Source: Elysia marginata (lineage: Eukaryota > Mollusca > Gastropoda > Plakobranchidae). Taken from it: DNA of 23,854 nt. A program made the position numbers and the translations under genes. The DNA lies in assembly GCA_019649035.1 (NCBI GenBank), contig BMAT01001407.1, forward strand, positions 18,957-42,810. The letters are read 5' to 3'. Below are positions 1-9,797 of this stretch, piece by piece. Every line of letters starts with the position of its first letter. Positions within the stretch are counted from its first letter, which is position 1. Under the pieces are notes generated by a model. The model did no database searches and was not told where the DNA came from. It was given only the letters and a program-made list of their open reading frames with translations.

Positions 1-1
1 C

Positions 2-664
2 TCCCTCGCTCAGCTGAAAAACACCTCTCCGGGTGATGACCAAATACATAACAAACTTCTCACCCATCTCCCTCCCTCCGGCAAGATGGCCCTCCTCACT
101 CTCTTCAACCGAGTTTACAAAAGCGGCCAATACCCAGCAGCTTGGCGGAAAGGAACCATAATTCCCATCCTAAAAGCTGGGAAGGATCCAGCCTTCATGA
201 GCTCCCAACGACCTATCCAATTAACCAGCAGCCTGGGTAAACTCTTTGAAAAGCTTGTAAAAGTGCGAATGAACTATTGGCTCGAGTCAGAGAATCTCTT
301 GAACCCAAAACCGGCGGGATTTCGAAGCCTTAAGTCTACAGAGGATCAAGTGACACGAATTACAAAAAATCATCGTCGATGGGCACAATGATAATACCGG
401 GCCCCAGCGTCGTGGAAAAAGAACTGTAATGGCCCTGATAGATTTTAGTCGAGCTTTTGACAAAGTATGGCACATGGGCCTGTTGTGGAAAATGTCAAAA
501 ATGAAATGTCCAACATGCCTTCTGAAAACTACAAAGGCTTTCCTGTCAAATCGACAGAGTCGAGTCCGGTTCGAGGGAAAGACTAGTCACTACAAGAAAA
601 TTACTGGCGGTGTTCCTCAGGGAGGGGTACTCTCCCCGACCCTCTTTCTGATATTTATAACTGC
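2..664 (+). pseudogene. Jockey-type LINE reverse transcriptase, broken fragment
   Basis: This is part of the reverse transcriptase of a non-LTR retrotransposon, the enzyme that copies element RNA into DNA at a target site. The frame is already open at base 2, so the 5' part lies outside the window. Visible RT blocks in order are LKNTSPGDD, then KGTIIPILKAGKDP, RPIQLTSSLGKLFEK, AGFR with STEDQV, then DFSRAFDKVW, and GVPQGGVLSP followed by LFLIFI. The first part (2-391) and second part (about 370-664) are in different frames; the shift falls near the A-run at 364-369. Similarity stops just before the place where the catalytic (Y/F)ADD box should be, and unrelated AT-rich DNA follows. The copy is therefore frameshifted and 3'-truncated and cannot be active. 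The block pattern fits the jockey superfamily; the exact clade is not determinable here. Confidence 0.9.
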
Positions 665-710
665 TTTCGTTCAAATAATCCATACAAAGATTTCACGTGA
701 AATAATCTAG

Positions 711-1995
711 GTTAAAATCCTCATGTGAGATCTTTTAGTTCTAAATGATACATTTTGATAAGAAAAGGGTCATTTAAATTAATAGACCAGAGCACAACTT
801 AATCCTAAAAATTTCACAGTTGAGGTAATATAAATCTATATTTTAATGTCAGTTTAGTGCAAATAAAACCGTATTTAGCTTATAGGCACTTGTCAACCAG
901 CCAGATTTATTTCTTTGTAATGGAGTTGGAACAAACAAGAGCTGACTGCTCATGTGCCAAAATATCGAAACGACCAACACAGACAGATGAAGAGGAAGTT
1001 TATGTGAGGGGCATATGTAACATTTTTATTTTTTTTGGTAATAGATTCATAGAGTTGAAGAAATCAAAAGGAGGTCCTGAGATAAGTTTTTTTGACAATA
1101 ATAGACACCATGCATCAGGAGGTCAAATATTATTATAGGTACATGAAAGAGCATTTGTTTGAAAATAAAAAAAGAAATAAAATGTAATTATAAAGGAAAC
1201 CAAAAAAAAACAACAACATAACCCTATTACATTAGGGAAAAGGACTTTACTACGTACTTCGACCGAGAGTCAAAGCTACACCCAGTGGCAAAAAGTTATC
1301 ATCTATAATCATCATTCTGGTAGGCGTTTCATTGTTTTTTAAGATGATTTTTAACGACTGCATCGATTCACATGGCCCTCAAGGTAAACAAGTTAATTTT
1401 CAAGCATTTATAAAGCTTTTCAGAAAGTTCGCCCAGTAAACACCACGTTTTTTTAAGTTGCTTAATTGTCGATCTTTAAAAACTTAAAAGAATTAAATCT
1501 ATATTTTTCAACCAAAAAATACCGTAAAATACATACTAATGTTAGCTTTAGCTGTTTGGTGTAACATGATTTATGATTAGAAGAGGTGTAAGACACGAAA
1601 TATGTTTATTTATAGACGTTCACCATCTATATTTGTATAGATCTATATAACAAAACTCGTGCTGTGCAAATACTATATCTAAAAATACACACCAAACCTG
1701 GGAAAGTTCAGATAAAGCGATAAGTTTCTTTGATTGGCTGCTCTAATATCAAAGCAATTTAAAAATCGAGTCTTGAGATCAAATCAGTACGCCCATTAAT
1801 GTCCGTTGAGTTTGATAAAAATCGAAGGCTTTTAATTTGAACATCGATTTTTTTGTCAACTTTTTCTCTGAGTTTTTTTTATCAAAACCTCTACAACTTG
1901 ATTCAGTGCAAAATTTAATTTTACATGTTTGATTTTGATGTGTCATCCCCTATCAACTGCGGTTTTTATGAGCATTCATAAGGATAATTGTGCAG
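711..1995. other. AT-rich stretch without a supported gene
   Basis: I see no domain or recognisable transposon here. An open frame at 857-1138 has no motif and no ATG until 920. One 40-base stretch at 1344-1383 has good splice borders and is discussed as a finding. Confidence 0.5.
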
Positions 1996-2066
1996 GCTTT
2001 GAGTGGCGTTAATTATGTCGACAAAGAAGTGTTTTGTTATTGGACCGAGGCAAGAATTGCTGCAAG
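1996..2066 (+). CDS. Candidate exon with a YWTE (LDL-receptor YWTD-type) motif
   Basis: Bases 1991-1995 (TGCAG) form a splice acceptor and GTAGAA starting at 2067 can serve as a donor after GCAAG. Only one of the three frames is open. It reads ALSGVNYVDKEV, then FCYWTEARIAA. The VDKEV-x-x-YWTE pattern resembles one blade of the YWTD beta-propeller found in LDL-receptor-related proteins, nidogen and sevenless/ROS-type receptors, where the propeller is extracellular and binds ligands. The incoming phase is 0 and the outgoing phase is 2. A two-residue insertion sits before YWTE compared with the usual spacing. A second exon with a similar DKEI-YWTD core lies at 8293-8363 on the same strand. The propeller assignment rests on one short motif, so this could be a chance match, a decayed exon, or part of a real gene with most exons outside the window. 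Confidence 0.35.
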
Positions 2067-3429
2067 GTAGAAACCAATCTTAATACGATATTTCCAAGCC
2101 TACTTGAGATTCTTCATCTAGATTGATCTTCCAGCTGAATTCGGATAAAACCATCATTCAAGGACGAGAACAAAAGAGTTTTATGATCATTCTGTGTGCA
2201 CCGATGTTATGTCCGAGACAAATACTCATTGTTCGTTTAATTAAGCAAACTTATCATATGATTTTTCATAAAAGCTAATAAAATAATGTCTCTGCACTGT
2301 TTGCAAAAAGATATAACTCTGGAACCAAGTCTTAGCTTTAAAAAAATCTAAAGAAATCAAATAGGGTAGTCTTGGCATGAAAAAAGCTTGAGTATTTAAA
2401 GTACTGATTGCATAAACATTTTAAACAAAAATTCAAAACTAAGAAGAGCAAAACCGAAGTTATGGATGATAAAAAAAACCTTTGTTTCAATAAATATAAG
2501 TTTCAAAACAAGAACTTTAGAAGACATGACAATCTGACTTTGAAACCATCATTGTTTCTTTTATGCCCCAGCGCATTATTTTGTTTTCTTAAACCAACTA
2601 TACTGAGGTCCTAAATGTTTGGTCACCTTGCTTCTTTTTTTTCCCGAATAGCTTTATTTTCATTTATAACGCACACTATCTATGTTGAGCAGAGGTTGTT
2701 AAAAGTTCTTATTTTTGTACATTATTTCTTAAATTGCCTCCAAAATTTAATACACCAAAATTGCCACAACAGTTTTACTTTAATAACGTAATTTGGACCT
2801 CTGCATTTATACTTTTCATTTAAATGCATCGCTTCAAATAAACATCGTTCCAACGCTTTTTTAATAATATTCAACTTCAAGAATTTTAAATTTAAGATTA
2901 TCAGTCTATTAGGGAATGTCAACGTCGTTAACCTTTAAATTTTAGAGACAAGTTGACACGCATAGTCTAAGTGCGAATGCCTATAGGGAACAAAACAGAA
3001 GCCTAAACTCTTGTCTTGATGTAAGCCTAGAATCAAGGTCAAAATATCTCTTCAACCGAGATCTAAATGTTCATATTGACGAATGTCCTGATCTAGATTC
3101 TAGATAGGGCCTATAGATCTAACCTGGATTCTAAATAATGCAGGATGTAACAAAACGAAGTAGGGAAGCGAGCAAAACTATAAAATTTATGTATTTTTTA
3201 CGATTTTCATTTAAGTTATGTATAAATTCTTACCGATTCGTTTTAAACTAGACATCTATTAGTCTAAAAGGTTAGCCGGTGTTGGACAGGTTAAGAAAGC
3301 AATGGAGACCGGTGATCTTTGTAGGTTTATAAAAAAAATATATTGTATCGCTGATAACATTTAAGAAAAATAAACTGGTGTTTCTATTGGCTAATAGGCC
3401 GATAACCCGTCTTGATTTACGACCTAATA
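2067..3429. other. Non-coding AT-rich stretch
   Basis: No supported gene is visible. Clusters of CTAGATC-like words occur near 3090-3135. Open frames at 2408-2614 (plus) and 2722-2922 (minus) have low-complexity K, F and N-rich translations with no motif. Confidence 0.5.
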
Positions 3430-3505
3430 TGTTTGTTTTATTTTTGTTTTTTGTTTTTTGTTTTTTTGTTTTTTTGTTGTTTTTTTTTTTTTGGGGGGGG
3501 GGTTG
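3430..3505 (+). repeat. Low-complexity T-rich run ending in a G run
   Basis: Interrupted T tracts separated by single G bases grow longer to the right and end in about 14 T followed by about 10 G. This is simple-sequence DNA, prone to length error in sequencing. Confidence 0.9.
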
Positions 3506-3650
3506 TTTAAGTCTATAAACTAGCTCTCATAATCTTTCTTCATATACCAGATGTCCGATTTAGATCTAGATTTCGTTTTGCTCTTTTCAAAGACTGTCGC
3601 GTGTTATCCACTCGAAGCACATTCTAAGGTTAGATCTGTGACCCAAAGTC

Positions 3651-3862
3651 CGAAAACCCAGTTAAAGGAGGAAATTTTCATTTTTTTTAGTATCATACCT
3701 GACTTGAAAGCATGGAACTCCAGCAAAATTATGCAAAAGACAAAATGCATTTATCTTTAACGTTAATAGTTTTTTTAATGAATTTTCAAAGTAAGATTAA
3801 TTTGAAACTAATTGATTGCCTGTGGCCCAGATTGGGACTGCGCGACTTTAACTGGGTTTTCG
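3651..3862. repeat. 17-bp perfect inverted repeat with a 178-bp spacer
   Basis: CGAAAACCCAGTTAAAG at 3651-3667 is the exact reverse complement of 3846-3862. The flanking bases do not continue the match. This may be what is left of a small inverted-repeat element. Weak open frames overlapping this stretch on the plus strand show no domain. Confidence 0.7.
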
Positions 3863-4889
3863 TGATTATTCTTCTTAAAATAAAACACCCACTCGCAACG
3901 AGTGCAAAGTAATACAAAATTGTAATGGTTGAAAAAATTGGGTAGCCGTGTTTTCAACGATCCTTTCAATTAAACAAAAATTATTAGCTGTTAAGGCAAG
4001 AACGTTTTAATTTCCCAAGATCACGCTTTCATGTTGGCATATAAGTACACAGGCGCTAATTAATCTATTTTAGTTGTACAGTGTTCTCAACATTTAGCAC
4101 TCCCCTGAGTAAAATGTAAAGTAACACGCAGACCCTAAAACGGAAGAAAACATGACATGCAAAACATAAGCCATATCTTGGCTTTATATAGGTTATAGAA
4201 AACAATATTCGCTGTATCTAAAACTAAATCTAAATTTCTAGACTTTTTATAGACCTAATCCATAGTTTTGACGCTTTAAGATAGACTCTGTCTAGATCTA
4301 ATCTAGATTCTACGACAAAGTTGGGGAATTGTTACAGATGAAACTATAATTTTGTTATTTTTGCTCTTTCCCTTTTTTTGTGCTGTGTCGAATTAACCTT
4401 CATTTAGTTTATTAATTTCATCAATGTTTAGGAGATACTGGTATCTTTTTTTACCTTTTGCTTAATAACCATCTAAGATCATTGCAGCAAAAGACATGAC
4501 AAACTACTGAGTTATATACCGCACCGATAGCATTGGATAAATTATCTTACAAAAACATTGTGTTGAAAATGTATAAATACTTTAAATTTTGAGAATATTT
4601 TTTGTATCTGCAATTGACGGAACCAAAATGTCCAATTTTACTAAGATATGTAATAAACTAAAAAGCATTTATACGGAACAAAAAGCTCAAAAAGAATGTG
4701 AGCTCATATTGAAAAACCTCTGTAGCTAAGTATCAAAGATTTTAAAACAATTTGTTACAGGGAATCTGAAACTACTGATCATGTCGACAGAAATCAGTTA
4801 AGACAAATTGATTCAGACTCGTAACAAATTTGGATATTGTATGTTGTCTAGAAATATTATTCGAAAAAAATTTGATCATATGTTTTCGA
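3863..4889. other. Non-coding AT-rich stretch
   Basis: Nothing codes convincingly here. Just right of the inverted repeat is a small hairpin, ACTCG-CAA-CGAGT, near 3891-3903. TCTAGATC-type words recur at about 4236-4315. Confidence 0.5.
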
Positions 4890-5089
4890 CCATACTCGGG
4901 CTTAAAATGAGTACCCCGGCGTAGGCAGCGAAAGATCTTGACATTATGCTAGACTGAAGCGCTGTAATAGCTGCCGCCCTGTGAGTTCAGAGAGTTATTA
5001 GGTTGGTTACGGCCTGTCGGGGAACACATGTAAAGCGTTTAGAGTATTAAGTTGATTAGGCGCTAAATAAATTTGTTTTTTTTTTTTCC
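4890..5089 (+). repeat. SINE-like copy with a conserved-type 3' tail
   Basis: The right end reads TGTAAAGCGTTTAGAG, then GGCGCTAAATAAAT, followed by a T-rich run at 5074-5088. An AGCG.../...CGCT stem-loop followed by ATAAAT and a simple tail is a familiar 3' end of animal SINEs, recalled from family knowledge. The body (about 4890-5030) is richer in GC than its surroundings. A degenerate tRNA-like B-box may be present near 4884-4892, but it is weak. No protein is encoded. Confidence 0.5.
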
Positions 5090-5784
5090 ATTACATACTA
5101 TAGTTAATTGATCTAAAGTATTATGGTTGATATGATTGATTCAAAAGGGTTGCACAAATAGCACAAGCAGTGGAAGTATTGTTTCACTTGGATACTTTCA
5201 CTTTTGTGGGAAATATTCTGCCCAAAATGGAGCAGGCTATGGGTTTTAAAAAAGAGAAAAATATACAACTTAATTGCTTGCAAATATCAACCCAAGCCTG
5301 CTAGAAGCATGAAGGTATTATAAGCCAATGTGCAAAGAGCTTTTGTTGTCATTTTAGTAATTAAAGACGTGCTGATTTAAAATCTACAGCCACATGAATG
5401 ATTGAAAGCGTTTGCATTGTATTGTACCATGGACGTATTTTGTTCTGAATCATTATGTCGTTTAAAAGAAGTTGTAACTGCAAATAAAATGGCTTCTATC
5501 TTACCTAAAGTCATGATCTATTTTTCCACTTTGGTAAAGGTTTTGTGATTAGTCTAGACCGTGATCATAACAGAAATAAGCAAAGGTGGGTTTTTGTTTT
5601 TTTTACCTCTATGTCGATTTTTCATGGATCAAACTGTCAGGCATGACCCACTATTACTGAAACAGTCCAGCTACTCAAACTAACTGGTTAACATGTTACA
5701 CCAGCCCTAACGTGGAGGTGGACTAAGTCACAATAGCTTGTCAGGGGAGAATGATGATCTCCAGCTTCTGACTAAAATAATTAA

Positions 5785-5785
<1 letters not shown>
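5090..5785. other. Non-coding stretch
   Basis: I see no gene, repeat or splice-bounded open frame of note between the SINE-like copy and the CT microsatellite. Confidence 0.5.
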
Positions 5786-5828
<43 letters not shown>

Positions 5829-5859
5829 CTCTCTCTCTCTCTCTCTTACCCTCTCTCTT
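5786..5859 (+). repeat. (CT)n microsatellite
   Basis: Nearly pure CT dinucleotides with a few interruptions (CAGT, TACC). The R/E-repeat protein read on the other strand is a translation of this repeat and not a gene. Confidence 0.97.
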
Positions 5860-6264
5860 GCTCGTTTTCTGACAAACTTTAAAAAAAGAATTTCCTCTCT
5901 TGGCAGCGACCAAGGGAAGCTGTAAGCCAGACAGATGTACGAAAATTGCTTAAAGACTATTAGGTTGAGATTCACAAAGTCTGCATAACTACGAACTTTC
6001 ACTGTGCTGTATAGCTATACATAGAGACTGAGTGCGTTTCTGAAAGATTAGATAACCCAGTCGTTCTAACCCATACCTTTGGTATTAATTGCATTGCTTT
6101 TGAACTAAAAACTGTCGGTATTAATACGAGATGTATGTGTTGAAGAGAAAAAGAGGTGTTATAAAACTTAAGTTATAGTACCTTATGGGTACACCTTTAT
6201 TTTGTAATTGCCCATCCAAGATGCCAAACCGTCGCCAGCCGCTTGGGTTATTCTGTTGCAACCT

Positions 6265-6453
6265 TACAGTTTTGTTTTGGGGCAACGCAGTACAATGTAA
6301 TGAATGGCTTCTGTTTTTATATTGCATTGTGTGCATGTATATAAAGCCTTCAGTCTTAAATTGTGTATGTTGTATGCATACATATTCCTCAGCTGCCAAA
6401 AACTCGATAACAGAGCGCTGTTTGATGAGAAAGTCATTGGAAGTTGCCATCGT
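6265..6453 (-). pseudogene. Mariner-like transposase N-terminal remnant
   Basis: On the minus strand an ATG at 6450 opens a frame beginning MATSNDFLIKQRSVIEFLAA. The FLIKQRxVIEFLxAE pattern resembles the first helix-turn-helix of mariner-type (SETMAR/GVQW-like) transposases, which bind the terminal inverted repeats. After about 25 residues the similarity moves to another frame, which reads IHNLRLKALY and matches the expected IHxRLKAVY continuation. The copy is therefore frameshifted. No catalytic DDD triad follows and the downstream sequence does not match the family, so only the DNA-binding start survives. No inverted repeats were recognised on either side. Chance similarity cannot be excluded because the match covers only about 40 residues. 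Confidence 0.45.
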
Positions 6454-6459
6454 CTCATA

Positions 6460-7929
6460 AACATGGCCACCCTATCATGTATTGGGCGTCACTACATTAT
6501 GAGTACAAATGACGTCATACAGACTTGTTGCTCTAGTTAAGCCTAGGAAAATGCTTCGACGGTATATTTATGAAAGTTTAAGTCGATGTGACGAAAATAT
6601 TATTGACTGAGTTATTAGAAAACGGAACTTTATTATCAGCCTGTCCTCGTAAATAAAAACCTGCTGATAAGTAAAAAGAAAATGAAATTCCAGTGGAAGA
6701 ATAACATTCAAAATAAGGAAACATACGCGTAAACTTAATAATTTTCGATGGTTTGTCTTCAAGATTAAAAACCGCCATCTTTTCAAGTTTGAAAAACTTT
6801 CATTCTGCTACAAAAATGAAGAAGAAAGAGCATGTATATGGGTATGTTAAAAGGAAAGGATACATCTTTCCTACACTGTTCCTCACGTCTGAAGGTTTCC
6901 TAAAGCGTTGAACATAGTTTTAGGATAATAAAAAATACCAGTTACGTAGTTACAACCAATTTGTGCATTTCTAATAAATTTATCCAAATATGGGAGGTTG
7001 TAAGTCTGTCCAGTATGAAATGGTATATTAAGTATCCCCATCAATTTGACACTATTGATCAAGCACAGATTTACATTAATAACTGCGCTGGTCTAGTAGG
7101 GCAAGGGTAATGATTTCCACAAATTTCTTCTAGAATAATTTACTAAGGCGTAATTCTGAATGGAAAATTTCGTGGGTGTAGATTGTTATCTCCTCTAGGG
7201 AGGAACCGAAATTGCTTAACTCACTCGGTTCCGATTTGTTCCATTGGAGCGGTAATAGTTGGGTGGTTCTGGAAGTAGCCACAGTTTATCAAACATTAAA
7301 GGTTATTCTGTACGTTCACAAAACCACCGTGCCCTACTTCTTTAACCTTAACAGGAAGCATTATGTATATTACGGGCGCCTTGATTCAATTTTCTGTTTC
7401 TGAGTCTCGCTTTCTCAGCCCTCCCGTTTACTTTCATCCAACATGCTGTATTGCCCCTCCAATATCTGTTTGACATTTTCTTCCTGTCATTTCAATCTTT
7501 TAAGATTACTTGTACCTTGTCTATCTTCTCTATGAAAAAAATATTGCTACATTGTCTACCGTCTCGGTGAAAAATATATTGTTATATAGATCTATTATAC
7601 TAGATAACATGCATTTCCTTTTTGTCCTCGGCTCAACTACGCACAGTCCCATACACCCACACAACACTAGATGTATAAAGTAGTAGGACATTAGAGCCAG
7701 GTTACTGGTTGAGCGACCGCTGCCGAACGAGTGGCGAGTAGCCGAGTACTGACAGGCGGGACGAAATCCTCTCTGACAGGTGGGCAATGTTTGCGGGTGG
7801 CTGATGAATGGAGAAATAAGCTTTGTCAAGCCCCTAACCACACAGCCTACTGTATTCGTCAGGAAAGAATCTTGTGTACCAAGAGACGTTGAGAGATAAC
7901 AGAAATGGTTTTAGAGAATTGTGGAAATA
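6460..7929. other. Mostly non-coding stretch
   Basis: No supported gene. A GC-richer block at about 7700-7850 stands out from its AT-rich surroundings and may be an old repeat. A short splice-preceded open frame ending HYVYYGRLDSIFCF at about 7357-7403 is only faintly YWTD-like. Confidence 0.4.
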
Positions 7930-7966
7930 TAGATAGATAGATAAAAAGATAGATAGATTGATAGAT
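7930..7966 (+). repeat. (GATA)n microsatellite, interrupted
   Basis: TAGA/GATA tetranucleotides with AAAAA and TTGA interruptions. A second GATA tract begins at 8122. Confidence 0.95.
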
Positions 7967-8022
7967 TCTAGGTTTATTATGTAATGAAATAGAGCGCTCG
8001 ACTTGCATGAGGAGCTTTTGTG

Positions 8023-8122
8023 TACATTGTAGCCTAAGGCTTTGCCTCATGACGCGCCTAACTAGCGGACGGTGAGAAACACCGTGTCGCATAAAACAAA
8101 GGTAGGACTAGGCTACAATGTA
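8023..8122. repeat. 13-bp inverted repeat lying between GATA tracts
   Basis: TACATTGTAGCCT at 8023-8035 is the exact reverse complement of 8110-8122, with a 74-base loop richer in GC than the flanks. The right arm abuts the second GATA tract. It may be a small foldback element inserted in, or associated with, GATA repeats. Confidence 0.7.
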
Positions 8123-8147
8123 TCGATAGATAGTTAGATAGATAAAG

Positions 8148-8185
<38 letters not shown>

Positions 8186-8194
8186 AGAGATAGG
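8122..8194 (+). repeat. (GATA)n microsatellite
   Basis: Repeated GATA/TAGA units with GTTA and AAGA interruptions, followed by TAGGTATG. Confidence 0.97.
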
Positions 8195-8292
8195 TATGTT
8201 TCAAAGAGACATTTTTTAACGTTACTGTTTGTATGTGTATATGTATCGTGTCAATAGAGATAGTGAGACATTATTGTTTGTGTTTTGTGCAG

Positions 8293-8363
8293 GCGCCGGG
8301 TTATTGCACTTGAAAGACAAGGAAATCTACTGGACTGATGAAAATGGAGAGATCCGCACTTAA
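8293..8363 (+). CDS. Candidate exon with a YWTD (LDL-receptor beta-propeller) motif
   Basis: Bases 8283-8292 (TTTTGTGCAG) form a splice acceptor. The open frame then reads AGLLHLKDKEIYWTDENGEIRT and ends at a TAA (8361-8363). LKDKEIYWTDENGEIR matches the signature of one blade of an LDL-receptor-type YWTD propeller, a secreted or extracellular ligand-binding fold. The first two bases complete a split codon, so the preceding intron would be phase 1, a common phase for extracellular modules. The stop directly after the motif means this is either a terminal exon giving a truncated propeller or a decayed exon. An ATTAAA at about 8403 could be a poly(A) signal. The exon at 1996-2066 has a related DKE-YWT core, but the phases do not allow direct splicing of the two. 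Confidence 0.4.
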
Positions 8364-8717
8364 AGTTTTAAGGCCTAAAGTGTTTTACCGTGTTCTAAAA
8401 ATATTAAAAACACATTTTCTAGCATTTAATCGGTGAACACATTAGTAGATAAATTGGGAAATGTCCTAAACTTTGAAAACAAACTTTTAGTAAAGATTTG
8501 GCCAAGTACTTACAAAAAGACCATTTCCTAGAATTGGTCGGTAACCCATGTTGACTCACTTTGTGGGAGTGCTAAATCTTTGTGATATTCATAAAAATAA
8601 TGGTAACAACAACAATCATACTACAAGAAGAGTAATGTGTTAGTCGCCGATAAAAATCAACATACGAGTAACAACAATGGATCTGAACTATTACTACCCG
8701 GTCAACAAACCGCCTTG

Positions 8718-9450
8718 TGGCGGATTTTATTTGGGGTACTGTTTGGGATGTTGTTTAGGGTCACTTTTGACAGCCTTAGTTAGACAAGATGTAGATGATT
8801 AAAAAAAGACACCAACCAAGTTTCCATCCTTGGACTCGAACCTTGGTCAGCTTTTCATAGCATTTTATAATTTCCCCACTTTTTTTTATACTTTCTCGGC
8901 CAAAATCCCTTCTCTAATCTTGCCTCGGGAGTGGGATTGGTTGTATCGGTGTTGAATGGCTTTCGGACATCATTCGGTAGATCTAGATCTAGAACAGAAT
9001 GACAGAAACGTTGTCACTCAAATGTGTCATCCCAAAATAATTACTTCCAGTGGGCTTTATAGCCGTGAAAGATATAATTAATTTAAGTATTTCTTTTACA
9101 TGCAAAAAGACTAGATCTAGATATGTATACGAGCCAGAATACAAGATCTTCAGTTTAGTCCAAAGAGGCAATGAAATTCAAGTGACATTATTTACATATT
9201 AGAGACCTTTAGCACACGCACCGTGTCTCACTACGCGTACGTGAAAATCGAGAAAGCAGATTGAGAAATTATAAAAATAATGAAACCAGTTTCTAAAAGT
9301 AGACCCACAGACGTTCTATTTTTAGAAACTGGTTTCATTATTTTTATAGTTTCTCAATCTGCTTTCCCGATTTTCACGTACGCGTATTGAGACACGGTGT
9401 TAAATGTCTCTAGTATCTAACCCAAGCAGCACCCCAAATGAAATCCGCCA
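8718..9450. mobile_element. Foldback (palindromic) element with a split left arm
   Basis: The core is a near-perfect palindrome. Bases 9196-9302 pair with 9316-9416 across a loop of about 13 bases, with only a few mismatches and one small indel. Just outside the right arm, 9421-9450 matches the reverse complement of 8718-8747 at 27 of 30 positions. On the left, this outer block lies about 445 bp away from the core instead of next to it. The simplest reading is a foldback or MITE-like DNA element of about 290 bp whose left arm was interrupted by a later insertion (about 8748-9192). The insertion carries a tRNA-like remnant. No transposase is encoded, so any movement would have needed enzymes from elsewhere. 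No clear target-site duplication could be fixed. Confidence 0.75.
8801..8911 (-). repeat. tRNA-derived remnant (SINE head or tRNA pseudogene)
   Basis: Read on the minus strand, TGGCCGAGAAAG at 8902-8891 resembles a pol III A-box of the long-variable-arm (Leu/Ser) tRNA type. A perfect B-box, GGTTCGAGTCC, follows at 8842-8832. A seven-T run at 8807-8801 could end pol III transcription. The TpsiC stem pairs at only three of five positions, so this is not a working tRNA. It lies inside the DNA that splits the foldback element. Confidence 0.5.
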
Positions 9451-9730
9451 ATACCATTTATACCAACCAATGAAATGCTGTTACTTTTCTAGACCTATAC
9501 GCACTCGCGTAACATAAAATTAAACATGAAATGGCGGGAATCCGGAAGAGATTATTGAATGGAAACCCCCGCTGACCCAAAGACCCACGTGACATTTTGG
9601 AGATATAGGTCAAATTCATTGCAACGTGTTAGTGCTTAGATTTTTTTTTTACACGACGAATGATTTTAGTGCGCAAATCAAATTCGAACGATGGTGGGTT
9701 TTATGAATGAATTTTACGTTACGCCTTCTT

Positions 9731-9797
9731 CAGAGAGAGAGATAGACAGACAGACAGACAGAGACAGAAAGAGAAAGACCGAGAGAGGGAGAGAGAG
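9731..9797 (+). repeat. GA/GACA microsatellite
   Basis: Purine-rich tract of GA and GACA/GATA units with scattered interruptions. Confidence 0.95.

Noticed and set aside
857..1138. 93-codon open frame after the LINE fragment
   Set aside because: No ATG before 920, no motif, no splice signals that define it, AT-rich second half.
5781..6002. Arg/Glu-repeat open frame on the minus strand
   Set aside because: It translates the CT microsatellite at 5786-5859.
6185..6460. Plus-strand Cys-rich open frame
   Set aside because: It is antisense to the better supported mariner-like remnant and has no signal peptide or regular cysteine pattern.
7530..7841. 103-codon minus-strand open frame
   Set aside because: Its start is in a GC-rich possible repeat and its end is AT-rich; no recognisable domain.
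7928..8195. CRISPR-like spacing of repeats
   Set aside because: The repeats are plain GATA microsatellites without fixed-length unique spacers, and the window is animal DNA.
8801..8911. Functional tRNA gene on the minus strand
   Set aside because: The B-box is perfect, but the TpsiC stem does not pair fully and no intact cloverleaf can be drawn.
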